Part shown: positions 17,585 through 26,191 of the stretch, piece after piece
Numbering within the stretch: the first letter of the stretch is position 1
Layout of the letters: each line of letters begins with the position of its first letter
Assembly (NCBI RefSeq): GCF_014773385.1
Contig: NZ_JACXAI010000037.1
Span: 1-59,213, forward strand
Direction: 5' to 3'
DNA: 59,213 nucleotides
From: Metabacillus arenae
Lineage (GTDB): Bacteria > Bacillota > Bacilli > Bacillales > Bacillaceae
Notes under the pieces: model-generated
The model's database searches: none
What the model was told of the DNA's origin: nothing
What the model saw: only the letters and a program-made list of their open reading frames with translations
Program-made: the position numbers and the translations under genes

Positions 17585-17830
17585 TCATTTACTAAATGTG
17601 ATAGAATTAGGCAATTGTACATTCCAATCCACTTTATTCATGGGACTGTGACGAGAATATATTAAACTTTGCAAATACTTTTTGTTTTTCTTGAATTTTT
17701 CTAAAGCTGTTTCGACCGCATAAAATTGAACACCCAATTCATAGCCTATTACAAATTCAGTCCATCCAGAATACGTTTGCTGTAATCCAAATTTCTTTTT
17801 TAAAAGAGACCGAACGAAAAATGCTCGCAT
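17585..17830 (-). CDS. hypothetical 81-residue ORF
   Basis: The sequence looks protein-like (aromatic residues spaced through FVIGYELGVQFYAVETALEKF) and the start has a weak CAGGG ribosome binding site. I do not recognise a family. It is followed by no clear terminator of its own and could be a remnant of a longer gene. Confidence 0.4.
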   Translation of the reverse strand: MRAFFVRSLLKKKFGLQQTYSGWTEFVIGYELGVQFYAVETALEKFKKNKKYLQSLIYSRHSPMNKVDWNVQLPNSITFSK

Positions 17831-17906
17831 TTTTTAAGCCCTGCAAGTAAAAAAAGAGGTTGTCGATATTTGGTTCTTTTGTCGAATAATCGATATTTCA
17901 GAAATT

Positions 17907-17977
17907 TCGAAGATAAACATTGAGAAATCGAAGATATTTTCCAAAATTCGAAGATAAATGTCTAGAAATCGAAGATA
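17907..17977. repeat. four TCGAAGATA repeats about 20.7 bp apart
   Basis: TCGAAGATA occurs at 17907, 17928, 17948 and 17969, each preceded by AAAT/AATT, giving near two-helical-turn spacing. TCGATATT/TCGAATAAT relatives occur just upstream (17863-17898). The surrounding region 17831-18311 contains no gene that I can support. Confidence 0.6.
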
Positions 17978-18156
17978 TCCTCTTAAGCAATCGGTTTCAC
18001 TAGTGGAAGAGATGAGAATTTGCAGGATAAAATGTTGATTTTACGCATGGATAGGACGTTTTTATGAGTTTTTTGTACGAAAGTCAGCCAGACAATACAA
18101 ATTAGGCCACATTACTTGAGGCGCTGGTCGGAAAAATACCAGTGTAATTATAGTGA

Positions 18157-18236
18157 TTGCACGCTTATATGAATAATTGCACCTTCAACGAAATTTTTGC
18201 GCCGTCCTTCAATTATTTGCACCGTCAGCGAAAAAA
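18157..18236. repeat. intergenic array with exact 20-bp period (TTGCACCGTC type)
   Basis: TTGC begins at 18157, 18177, 18197 and 18217; the units read TTGCACGCTT, TTGCACCTTC, TTGCGCCGTC and TTGCACCGTC, each followed by 10 variable bases. A second array with the same core and the same 20-bp period lies at 39701-39794. Confidence 0.7.
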
Positions 18237-18268
18237 ACGGGAATGCGCTTTTGCATCCCCGTTTTTTT
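18230..18268. terminator. terminator at the hflX 3' side
   Basis: AAAAAAACGGG pairs with CCCGTTTTTTT around a GCAT-type inner stem; A and T tracts flank both sides, so it can act on both strands. It lies about 45 bp after the hflX stop on the minus strand. Confidence 0.75.
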
Positions 18269-18311
18269 ATGATGGAACTACCCATTTACTAATCGATAAG
18301 TGTTCCATATC

Positions 18312-19574
18312 TCAATTACTAAGAACATATTCCTTATACTTTTCAAAATCACTTTGTTTACATTCCAATGTCAACTTAGTGCCGCTCGGTTCATAGTCAG
18401 TCGATATTACATGAGCATTTTCATTAAAATAAGAGGTTAATTGTCCTCGATCATAAGGAATCAGCAGCTCACAGTGAATATAATCCTTAAAAATATGGTT
18501 GGTAATCAGGTTGAGCAGTTCATCCATTCCCATTTTTTGTTTAGCTGAAAGATATACTGAATCCTTTTCCACCCTTGGAATCTTACTATCTGTTAAATCA
18601 CCTTTATTAAAGGCGAAAACGACAGGGATATTTTCGATGCCAATACTTTCCAATGTTTGCTTTGTAACATTAATTAGCTTTTGATGATTAGGATCTGAAT
18701 AATCTACAACATGAATCAATAAATCGGCTTCTGCCACTTCCTCCAGTGTAGAGCGGAACGCTTTCACAAGATGATGGGGCAATTTGCTCACAAAACCAAC
18801 TGTATCGGTAAGCAGAAAGGATCTTTTGTCAGGAAGCTTTATTTTTCTGACAGATGTTTCAAGTGTTGCAAACAACATATCCTTCTCAAAAACTTGTTTG
18901 TTTAAGGATTGATTATACATTTCTACCAATGCGTTCATAATGGTGGATTTTCCAGCATTGGTATACCCTACTAAAGAAACAACAGGGACTTCCCTTCTTT
19001 GCCGTTGTTTACGCTGGGTTTCGCGATTTGCAACAAGCAACTCTAATTCCTTAGTCAAAGCAGTTATTTTTTCTTCAATTTTTCGCCTGTCTAGTTCTAA
19101 TTTTGTTTCTCCAGCCCCTCTGTTTTTCAAACCTGCTCCTCCGCCCTGCCTGCCTAAGGATTCTCCCTGGCCGACTAATCGGGGCAGCATATATTCCAAT
19201 TGTGCTACTTCGACTTGAAGTTGTGCTTCTCTCGTTTTGGCGCGAAGAGCGAATATATCTAATATCAGCATCGTTCGATCAATCACTCTTCCTTTAAGCT
19301 TTTCCTCAAGCACGCGAATTTGTGACGGAGATAGCTCATCATTAAAAATCACGAGATCAGCACCAGTCATGTGAAACAAATTGATAAGCTCTTGAACCTT
19401 GCCTGCTCCTATATAATGGGATTTATTAATTCGGCTTAGGTTTTGAGTCATTTCACCAACTACTTCTACATTATTTGCGGCAGCCAATCCCTTTAATTCC
19501 TCCATAGAATAGTCAAAGTCATCCTGGTTTTTAAGGTTTACACCTACAACTATTGCTTTCTGTTTTTTGGTCAT
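18312..19574 (-). CDS. hflX: HflX-type GTPase (ribosome-splitting/rescue factor)
   Basis: 420 residues, the usual HflX length. N-terminal HflX domain with the glycine-rich linker (GRQGGGAGLKNRGAGE, about 141-156), then a TRAFAC GTPase domain: G1 GYTNAGKS (203-210), G3 DTVGF, G4 NKGD, G5 SAK. HflX binds the 50S subunit and splits stalled ribosomes; in Listeria a second copy, HflXr, gives macrolide and lincosamide resistance. Here the gene follows an erm methylase gene by only 27 bp, with GGAGGGA before the ATG, so the two are probably co-transcribed. Whether this is the sole hflX of the genome or an extra copy cannot be seen. Confidence 0.93.
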   Translation of the reverse strand: MTKKQKAIVVGVNLKNQDDFDYSMEELKGLAAANNVEVVGEMTQNLSRINKSHYIGAGKVQELINLFHMTGADLVIFNDELSPSQIRVLEEKLKGRVIDRTMLILDIFALRAKTREAQLQVEVAQLEYMLPRLVGQGESLGRQGGGAGLKNRGAGETKLELDRRKIEEKITALTKELELLVANRETQRKQRQRREVPVVSLVGYTNAGKSTIMNALVEMYNQSLNKQVFEKDMLFATLETSVRKIKLPDKRSFLLTDTVGFVSKLPHHLVKAFRSTLEEVAEADLLIHVVDYSDPNHQKLINVTKQTLESIGIENIPVVFAFNKGDLTDSKIPRVEKDSVYLSAKQKMGMDELLNLITNHIFKDYIHCELLIPYDRGQLTSYFNENAHVISTDYEPSGTKLTLECKQSDFEKYKEYVLSN

Positions 19575-19601
19575 TTTCCATTCCCTCCGGTTCTTTTTGA
19601 T

Positions 19602-20447
19602 TTAGTATTTTTTTGCCTTCGGCCAATTCGGCCGCTTAACATACTGAACCATTGTATTGAAAACAATTCCCCACTGATGTTCGGTCAATAAATGGATAGG
19701 CGTATCACGGTTAACCCCTAGATTTCTCACCAAATGCTTCATTTGTGGTGGAGTAAACACGCCTTTTAACGCCTGATGGAATTCCAGCTTAGGATATTTC
19801 AAGCTATATTCAGCAAGACCTGTAAAACTGGCATGAAACCGGGGATGAACAGGCGGTTTAACTTTTCTCCGTATCCGTAAGACTGCTGAGTCAACCTTTG
19901 GCGGAGGGGAAAAGTTTTTTCGAGAAATTCCTTTCACGTATTCTAAATCAAACCACATCCGCCACTTCAAAATGAGAGGATTGGTTATGGAATCAGATGT
20001 AAAGCGTTTAGCTGCTCCTTTTTCCATTACTAACACTCCTCTTCGTAAAGAATTATTGGGCTGATTCAGAAGCATCTTTAAGATTGGTGTAGTAATGGCA
20101 TATGGAATATTAGCGACTACAGTAAAAGGCTCTTTTGGAAGATGAGAACTCAATATATCCTTTTGAATAATTTTTATATTTGAATTTGAAGCTGCCTTTC
20201 TCTGAAGGACTTCTACAAAACCTTCATCATACTCGATAGCCAATACCTTACCTGCTTTTTCAGCCAATGGAAAAGTGAGCGCTCCTTTTCCAGCTCCAAG
20301 CTCCACCACTGTATCACTTGAACTTACATTTGCCTTTTCAATTAAATCTTTAATGATCTGTTTATTGTGCATAAGATGCTGCCCAGAAAAATTGGGGCCT
20401 TCTATACATTTACGTACCTTACGATGACGTTTATTTTGTCTTCTCAT
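19602..20447 (-). CDS. erm: Erm-family 23S rRNA adenine N6-methyltransferase
   Basis: 281 residues. SAM-binding motif VELGAGKG (48-55) and catalytic NIPY (113-116), preceded by NFSGQHLMHN (19-28), which is characteristic of the Bacillus Erm(D)/Erm(K)/Erm(34) branch rather than KsgA. It dimethylates A2058 of 23S rRNA and confers MLS-type resistance. Start ATG follows GGAGGA. The upstream leader of about 200 nt contains an intrinsic terminator, as in attenuation-controlled ermK. hflX follows in the same direction. I infer inducible expression; activity is not provable from sequence. Confidence 0.92.
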   Translation of the reverse strand: MRRQNKRHRKVRKCIEGPNFSGQHLMHNKQIIKDLIEKANVSSSDTVVELGAGKGALTFPLAEKAGKVLAIEYDEGFVEVLQRKAASNSNIKIIQKDILSSHLPKEPFTVVANIPYAITTPILKMLLNQPNNSLRRGVLVMEKGAAKRFTSDSITNPLILKWRMWFDLEYVKGISRKNFSPPPKVDSAVLRIRRKVKPPVHPRFHASFTGLAEYSLKYPKLEFHQALKGVFTPPQMKHLVRNLGVNRDTPIHLLTEHQWGIVFNTMVQYVKRPNWPKAKKY

Positions 20448-20469
20448 GCTTATCCTCCATTACTTTTTA

Positions 20470-20661
20470 TTAATTAGGTCTTTTTAGGGCTTGTTGATGA
20501 ATCACCGATTTATCCAGTCCCCCATTTAACCTCAAACCTCCAGAGCTGCTTAATCTTTCGAAGTAAGAGACCATGTTGTTAGAAGCAGCAAAGCCTCCGA
20601 AAACAGCCAAAATAAAAAACACAGACAATCTGCCTGTGTTTAAGTAAATGGATAAGGACAT
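20470..20661 (-). promoter_or_regulatory. erm leader with internal terminator and possible leader ORF
   Basis: On the minus strand the leader holds an intrinsic terminator: AAACACAG / CTGTGTTT then a T-rich run (20613-20641). An open frame of 63 codons starts at 20661 and passes through it. A further hairpin GCTGCTT / AAGCAGC lies downstream (about 20547-20593). The layout fits transcription attenuation as in ermK. The leader ORF has only a weak ribosome binding site and I do not see a known macrolide arrest motif such as RLR or IFVI, so the translated leader peptide remains uncertain. Confidence 0.5.
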
Positions 20662-20845
20662 ACCTAAAGAAAACCGAAAAGGATAAGTTGTTTTTCAAAA
20701 AGATCAACAACCGTCCCTTACAAACTATACTTTTGGTCCTTTAATGAAGAATGACGTACTGAATGAAACTTAACCCATTCGCCAAGGTTAAGAACAAATA
20801 ACGTAATTCTACATCGATATTTTGTTTTCTATTTTTAAAGACAAC

Positions 20846-20876
20846 AAAAAAGAGGGTAGAATCGTCCCCTCTTTTT
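20846..20876. terminator. bidirectional terminator upstream of the erm leader
   Basis: AAAAAGAGGG pairs with CCCTCTTTTT, loop of about 10 bases. It insulates the erm leader from sequence further upstream. Apart from this hairpin and the weak ORF at 21099-21269, the stretch 20662-21403 shows no gene. Confidence 0.75.
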
Positions 20877-21098
20877 CATTAAATCGTAAAATAAAGGTTT
20901 CCTTAAAAATAGGCAGACCAATCCCATCTACTCTGCACACAAGCAGAGCCTTTGAACATATTCAATTACTGGTTCAAAGTTTGGAATCTAAGTCTAATTG
21001 ATGCCATTACAAGGAAAACCTCCATTTCTCTAAAGTTGGTAAAAATATAACATAAATTACCTGCTAAATCAATAAAAAATATTATATTCTTTACTTTA

Positions 21099-21269
21099 TT
21101 ACAACATCTTATTGTTACTTAGATCTTCCTTCATATTTCCACGCTTAAACAAACGTTTGATTATGATCATTACATGCAGGTGAACGAACCACCCTTTCTC
21201 CCTCTCTTTAAGCTGGACAAGAACTTCATCTACACTGATTGAACTGCTGTTATTAAAAATACCTCTCAT
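21099..21269 (-). CDS. possible 56-residue ORF
   Basis: Open frame starting MRGIFNNSSSISVDEVLVQL with an amphipathic, then hydrophobic (VHLHVMIIIKRLF) and basic C-terminus. The composition looks protein-like, but the ribosome binding site is poor and I recognise no family. It may be a small gene or a remnant. Confidence 0.28.
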   Translation of the reverse strand: MRGIFNNSSSISVDEVLVQLKEREKGWFVHLHVMIIIKRLFKRGNMKEDLSNNKML

Positions 21270-21403
21270 TGGATCTTAAGAAGTGAATTCATCACTCAGC
21301 TTAAAGTTTAAAGGGATAAGTAGGTTCTTTTTTAATACCATCAAAAGCCCACTTTCCATTTATTTGAATACCATATAAAAAACCTTTATTTTGGAGGTAT
21401 TCT

Positions 21404-22540
21404 ATGTCTCAAAAAGATAGGTTACGTTTGGCCGTAGGGTGGATTACATTATTTCTTATTGGAACTGATTTATTTGTCGTTTCACCATTACTGCCATTTA
21501 TTTCAGAGGAGTTTGGGATTACTTCTGCGGACGCGGGGTGGATGGTAACCGTTTTTGCTGTAACCTATGCTGTTTCTGCGCCTTTTTTTGGCTGGTTGTC
21601 TGATAAAAAGGAAAAGGGGATCCTTATCACCTGCGGTTTAATTCTTTTTGCTTTTTCTAATGCGTTAACCGGTCTTGCTTCTTCCTTTTCATGGGTAATC
21701 GTCAGCCGGTTTTTAGCCGGCTTATCTGTAGCTTCAATAACACCTTTAATTTATGCAATCATCGGAGATATAGCGCCTCCCAAGAGGCGGGGAGTATGGC
21801 TTTCGATTGTCGTTTCAGGGCATTTAATGGCTCTTTCGGCTGGAGCACCTTTCGGAACATTGCTAGAACACTTTGCCTGCTGGCGTTCTGTATTTTTCAC
21901 AATGGCTTTTGCTGGCGTAACTTTAGCCCTTATCAATTTCAACATATGGAGAACTGTTCCCAATAACCGTTCAAGAAACTATCAAAAGCAAGGGAATCTT
22001 CTTAGAATACTGAGATCTGTAAGTGTGACGACAATCTGGGCGATTTCCATGTATGCTCTTTATGTATACCTTGGGGCTGCTCTTTATTCTGAAAACCAAT
22101 TCTCCTCGTCGGAAATTGCATTGGCCGTAGCCTTTTATGGAATCGGCGCTGTTTTAGGGAGTCTTTCAAGCGGTCAGTTAACCCATAGGTTCGGAGAGCA
22201 TACCCTATCAAAGGTTACACTCCTTTTGCTAACAATAACCCTTTTAGCAATCGGGATTTTCTTTTCAGCTGGAGGTTGGCTTTATTTTTTCCTGTTCATG
22301 TGGGCATTGGTTGGATATGCAGGGTTCACCTCCTATCAGGCCCGCCTTGCAGCCGAATACCCCGAGGACCGAGGAATTGCCATGGCATGGAATAATACAG
22401 CCCTATATATTGGAATTACACTAGGATCTATGCTTGGAGGATATGTCATCACTATTTGGGGATATTCCATGCTGCCATTTGTTTGTGCGGGAACGGCAAT
22501 TATTAGTTTTTTTCTCAGCAATTATAAGGGAGAAAAATAA
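21404..22540 (+). CDS. MFS transporter, DHA1 drug-efflux type
   Basis: 378 residues with about twelve hydrophobic segments. The signature between helices 2 and 3 (GWLSDKKEKG, about 66-75) and the motif C-like region (GAPFGTLL) point to the DHA1 drug:H+ antiporter group. TTGGAGG lies 8 bp before the ATG. It is convergent with a LysR regulator gene. Substrate is unknown; export of an amino acid derivative or a drug are both possible. Confidence 0.85.
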   Translation: MSQKDRLRLAVGWITLFLIGTDLFVVSPLLPFISEEFGITSADAGWMVTVFAVTYAVSAPFFGWLSDKKEKGILITCGLILFAFSNALTGLASSFSWVIVSRFLAGLSVASITPLIYAIIGDIAPPKRRGVWLSIVVSGHLMALSAGAPFGTLLEHFACWRSVFFTMAFAGVTLALINFNIWRTVPNNRSRNYQKQGNLLRILRSVSVTTIWAISMYALYVYLGAALYSENQFSSSEIALAVAFYGIGAVLGSLSSGQLTHRFGEHTLSKVTLLLLTITLLAIGIFFSAGGWLYFFLFMWALVGYAGFTSYQARLAAEYPEDRGIAMAWNNTALYIGITLGSMLGGYVITIWGYSMLPFVCAGTAIISFFLSNYKGEK

Positions 22541-22586
22541 ACACATCATTTCTGCCTAAAAAGAGGAGTAAAGGCAGCTTAGATTC

Positions 22587-23486
22587 TTATTTATCCCCAT
22601 CAACCTCATCCGTAACCTTTTGTATGAAATGATGTGCTGTTTCTGAATATGCCTCCTCTTTTCTTGTACATAATGAAATAGGGTTTTTTAATTCAATCTC
22701 TTCTACATTAACCTTTACAGCGTCTCCGCGTGCGATGTATTCTTTCACTTCGAGTGATGATGCAAACGTAACTCCATAACCTTCGATCACAGTTCTGATC
22801 GTTTCATTTAACCCATTGATTTGCACTCCAATAACTGGTTCATTTACGTTGTTTACTTTACACAAGGAAACCAATTTTTCCCGCGCCGAGCTGCCTTCTT
22901 CGCGAAAAACAAATGGTTCTCTTGCAATTTCAGCCAATGTCACTTTTTTTGCTGCAAACCTATGGTCTTTATGTACAATAAACCACATATCATCTTCAAA
23001 TAATTTCACACTATGGATGAGCTGATTATCCTCTTTTCTCCCGCCAATAAACGCTATTTCTGCTTCATAATTGATTAATTGCTGAATCGCTTTTTTTGAA
23101 TTAGTAGTCGTTAGTTCTACTTCAACATCGGGGTATCTTTGTTTGTACCGCCCAATCCATTTTGGAAGTAAAAAGTTCGCGGGAAGATGAGTTGCTGCGA
23201 TACGCAGCCTTCCTGTATATCCATTTTTATATTGCTCAACATATGCTTCAATTTCTTTTTCAAGCGAAAACAACCTCTTAGCATGTTTAGCTAGTTCATG
23301 TCCTGCCTCAGTTAATAAGATCCCTCTGCCCTTCGGAGCTAATAAAATCAAACCACTTTCTTGCTCTAACCTTTTAATTTGTGATGTTACGGCAGGCTGA
23401 CTAATGTTAAGTTCCTCAGCAGCCCTTGTAACATTGCCTTTTTCAGCGACCATGTGGAATAGTCTTAATGCATGAAGATTCATCAT
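22587..23486 (-). CDS. LysR-family transcriptional regulator
   Basis: 299 residues, typical LTTR length. Winged helix at 1-60 (RAAEELNISQPAVTSQIKRLE) and a periplasmic-binding-like effector domain from about 90. AGGTG lies close to two consecutive ATG codons (23486, 23483); the second has the better spacing. It is divergent from a threonine-synthase-like gene across an AT-rich 136-bp region, so it probably controls that gene and itself. The effector is unknown. Confidence 0.9.
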   Translation of the reverse strand: MMNLHALRLFHMVAEKGNVTRAAEELNISQPAVTSQIKRLEQESGLILLAPKGRGILLTEAGHELAKHAKRLFSLEKEIEAYVEQYKNGYTGRLRIAATHLPANFLLPKWIGRYKQRYPDVEVELTTTNSKKAIQQLINYEAEIAFIGGRKEDNQLIHSVKLFEDDMWFIVHKDHRFAAKKVTLAEIAREPFVFREEGSSAREKLVSLCKVNNVNEPVIGVQINGLNETIRTVIEGYGVTFASSLEVKEYIARGDAVKVNVEEIELKNPISLCTRKEEAYSETAHHFIQKVTDEVDGDK

Positions 23487-23622
23487 TCACCTCTATATTC
23501 ATAAATTATAGTTATTAATACTAAATAAATATATATTAGATTTATTAAAAATTCTCTTTTATTCTAATATTACAAATACTAATCTTCAACTTAATTTTTC
23601 CAATGAGAGGACGGCTATAATT

Positions 23623-24894
23623 ATGAAGCTTGTTTGCATCGACTGCGGGAAAGAATTGTCAAAGGGCGAATTTGATTATCATTGTACATGTGGAGGATTG
23701 TTTGATATCGTCCATGATTTCAGGGAATACGATGCTGATTTATTGAAACAATTATTTCACAAACGACTTTCTGAACGGATGACACCTTATGCCAGCGGGG
23801 TTTGGAGATATAAAGAATTAATTTTTCCAGAGCTGCCTGACGAGGATATTGTCACAAAATATGAAGGGAATACAGGGTTATACTCTTCAGCATCCATACA
23901 AAAGTACACGGGTGTTAGACAAGTGTGGGTAAAGGCACAAAGTGAGAATCCGAGCGGTTCCTTTAAGGATAATGGCATGACTGTCGCCGTTTCTCATGGA
24001 AAATCGTTGAGGTATAAGAAATTCACTTGCACTTCAACTGGTAACACTTCATCTTCTTTAGCGATGTATGCTTCAATCGCTAATGCTGACTCTTATGTTT
24101 TCGTTCCAGATAAAGATATTTCGATAAATAAAGTTTTGCAGACATTAGCCTATGGGGCAAAGGTCTTTAGTTTTGGAGGAACCTATGACCATGGCATTCA
24201 GTTTTTAGAGAAATATAGCAGCGATCTAGGATTATATGTATGCAATTCAATCAACCCATTTAGAATTGAAGGGCAAAAAAGTATTATTTATGAAGCGGCG
24301 CAATATTTGAACTGGGAATTGCCTGATTGGATCATCGTACCTGGGGGCGCTTTAAGTAATGCAACAGCTTTAGGTAAAGGGCTACAAGATTTATTTACAC
24401 TTGGATTTATTGATAAAATGCCGCGAGTGGCAATCGTACAAGCAGAGGGGGCAAGCCCCTTTCATAAGTTGGTAGCTGAAGAGAAAGAGGAGCTGATTCC
24501 TGAACCTTTTCCCTATACTCGGGCTTCCGCGTTGAATATTGGTCATCCCCCTAGCTGGAAAAAGGCACTGCAAACGTTAAAGGGAACAAATGGGATAACA
24601 ATATCCGTACCAGATGAAGAAATTCTTGACGCAAAAGCAGTTATTGATAGAAGTGGGATTGGTTGTGAGCCTGCTTCAGCTGCAACGATTGCAGGGCTTC
24701 GCAGCTTAGTGTCTCAGCAGCTGATTGACAAAGAAGAATCGGTTCTATGTATTTTAACTGGAAATATGCTAAAAGATACAGATGTCTTAAATGAATATCA
24801 TTTTGGCGACAGCATCAATGCAGCGTTTAAAAATACATTACAAAATGCTGGTTTAACACTCAATACTATTAGAAAGTTCATAATTGACAGATAG
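23623..24894 (+). CDS. threonine synthase-like PLP enzyme (zinc-ribbon type)
   Basis: 423 residues, longer than the main bacillary ThrC (about 350). The N-terminus carries a four-cysteine knuckle (Cys5, Cys8, Cys21, Cys23) as in archaeal-type threonine synthases and cysteate synthase. The PLP lysine is Lys115 in SGSFKDNGM, and a glycine-rich phosphate loop (TSTGNTSSS) follows. No hom or thrB gene is nearby; instead it is divergent from a LysR gene with an MFS exporter beyond. It could make threonine from O-phosphohomoserine or catalyse another beta/gamma replacement on a phospho-amino acid. Confidence 0.85.
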   Translation: MKLVCIDCGKELSKGEFDYHCTCGGLFDIVHDFREYDADLLKQLFHKRLSERMTPYASGVWRYKELIFPELPDEDIVTKYEGNTGLYSSASIQKYTGVRQVWVKAQSENPSGSFKDNGMTVAVSHGKSLRYKKFTCTSTGNTSSSLAMYASIANADSYVFVPDKDISINKVLQTLAYGAKVFSFGGTYDHGIQFLEKYSSDLGLYVCNSINPFRIEGQKSIIYEAAQYLNWELPDWIIVPGGALSNATALGKGLQDLFTLGFIDKMPRVAIVQAEGASPFHKLVAEEKEELIPEPFPYTRASALNIGHPPSWKKALQTLKGTNGITISVPDEEILDAKAVIDRSGIGCEPASAATIAGLRSLVSQQLIDKEESVLCILTGNMLKDTDVLNEYHFGDSINAAFKNTLQNAGLTLNTIRKFIIDR

Positions 24895-24976
24895 CACTAT
24901 AATATTTGGTGGGGATTTACTCGCCTTTTACAGTGGTACCTTCTTTGGATTTGATATCTATTGAAATACCCTACAC

Positions 24977-24999
24977 TCAGCTAGCAGTACGCTAGCTGA
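24977..24999. terminator. perfect 9-bp hairpin after the threonine synthase-like gene
   Basis: TCAGCTAGC, loop AGTAC, GCTAGCTGA. A T-rich stretch follows about 12 bases later, so it is a plausible weak terminator for the plus-strand gene. Confidence 0.5.
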
Positions 25000-25108
25000 A
25001 AGCATCAATATTTAATTTTTCAAACACCTCTCTATATTTATATTAAGTTAATATCCTATATTCAATTTGCACTTTTTTACTTTACTTTGGCTTAATCATT
25101 TATTTCCA

Positions 25109-25228
25109 TCAGCTAAAGATAATATTCCATAAGCTATAAATCATGATTACTACAAGCAATGACCCTGACAGCCTATAAGCTATCCCAAAAGCCAATCCAA
25201 CTACAATACCAAAGACAGGTTCATAGTT
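25109..25228 (-). pseudogene. C-terminal fragment of a CPBP-type membrane protease
   Basis: A 39-codon open frame without a start reads NYEPVFGIVVGLAFGIAYRL and then LLVVIMIYSLWNIIFS, resembling the last two helices of CPBP/CAAX-family intramembrane proteases. An in-frame stop lies directly upstream. It sits in the stretch 24895-25235, which has no complete gene. Confidence 0.4.
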
Positions 25229-25235
25229 CTAAGTA

Positions 25236-26081
25236 CTATTTCCCAATCGATTCGGTATGTGATTGCAAGGAAAAGCGTAAAGATTTATTAATAAGAGGCG
25301 GCAGGACAGATGTATGACCTTCTTCCTCAAATTGAATGAATTTTACATTCAACCCTTGATTTTTATAGGTAGAAAGTCGCTCTGACATTTTTTTGGCATG
25401 TTCTCCGATTTTGAAAATTTTATGTTCTTTCTCTAATTCACCAATTCCTATTAACAGATTGGCGTGAATTTCATCTCTTTCGAGTCGATTGATAAATGTT
25501 TTTTCTTTCTCAAGAATGCTCCGCTCATTCCAATGGATCGAAGGGCTTCCTGCGATATATGTTTGGAAAGAAGCATGGTTCGAGAAAAGGGTATACAATA
25601 CAAATAATCCACCAAGTGAATGACCGAAGATCGTTTGCTTATTTGGATCTGTCTTATAGGTCCGGTGAATCTTCGGCTTTAGTTCTTCTTCTATAAAAGC
25701 TAAGAACTCCCTAGCTCCACCTTGTTCAGGCCATGCTGTGCCATCAGGCTTTAAGGGCAATGACTCGTCTGCTTGTGCCATTGTATAATCGTAAAAACGT
25801 TCAGAAGAAAAAGGGACCTCTGTCGGATAACCAATTCCGACAACAACAGCCGGTACAACTCCTGTTTTCTCAGGTCTCCTCGATTGAATTCTGACTGCTT
25901 CCACGACCGTTCCGAATATGGAATTACCATCTAACAAATAAATCACCGGATAACCAGATGGCGGTGGATCCTCACTTGGCTTTGAAACAAAGATTCGATA
26001 TTCTCGATTCGTTTTAGAAACAATCTGATGCTGTTCAGTCCCCGCAATCGTAAACGGACAAGATAATGATATTTCTTCCAT
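25236..26081 (-). CDS. besA: siderophore trilactone esterase, BesA-like
   Basis: 281-residue alpha/beta-hydrolase of the Fes/IroE/BesA type. Nucleophile Ser155 in GHSLGG, and His in EEGHTS near 250. It should hydrolyse imported ferric bacillibactin-like siderophore to free iron in the cytoplasm. Last gene of a feuABC-type operon, the same order as in B. subtilis (btr, feuABC, ybbA/besA). GGAGGGAG precedes the ATG and overlaps the end of a 26-codon ORF. Confidence 0.88.
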   Translation of the reverse strand: MEEISLSCPFTIAGTEQHQIVSKTNREYRIFVSKPSEDPPPSGYPVIYLLDGNSIFGTVVEAVRIQSRRPEKTGVVPAVVVGIGYPTEVPFSSERFYDYTMAQADESLPLKPDGTAWPEQGGAREFLAFIEEELKPKIHRTYKTDPNKQTIFGHSLGGLFVLYTLFSNHASFQTYIAGSPSIHWNERSILEKEKTFINRLERDEIHANLLIGIGELEKEHKIFKIGEHAKKMSERLSTYKNQGLNVKFIQFEEEGHTSVLPPLINKSLRFSLQSHTESIGK

Positions 26082-26084
26082 TAT

Positions 26085-26165
26085 CTATTCTCCCTCCTTT
26101 CCCTTTTCATCTAATTTTTGGAGCCGTCTTACAAACGTACGATTACTTAAACTTAAAATACTCAT
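26085..26165 (-). CDS. 26-residue microprotein ORF between feuC and besA
   Basis: ATG at 26165 with an excellent AGGAGGGG site 7 bp upstream. It encodes MSILSLSNRTFVRRLQKLDE followed by a charged KGKEGE tail, and stops 3 bp before the besA ATG; its last codons contain the besA ribosome binding site. This suggests translational coupling or a functional microprotein. I know of no family. Confidence 0.5.
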   Translation of the reverse strand: MSILSLSNRTFVRRLQKLDEKGKEGE

Positions 26166-26191
26166 TCGTTATCCCCTCCTAAACTTTCTTC

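Noticed and set aside
17907-18236. CRISPR array
   Set aside because: Units are only about 20 bp in total with a 9-10 base core, and no cas genes are present in the window.
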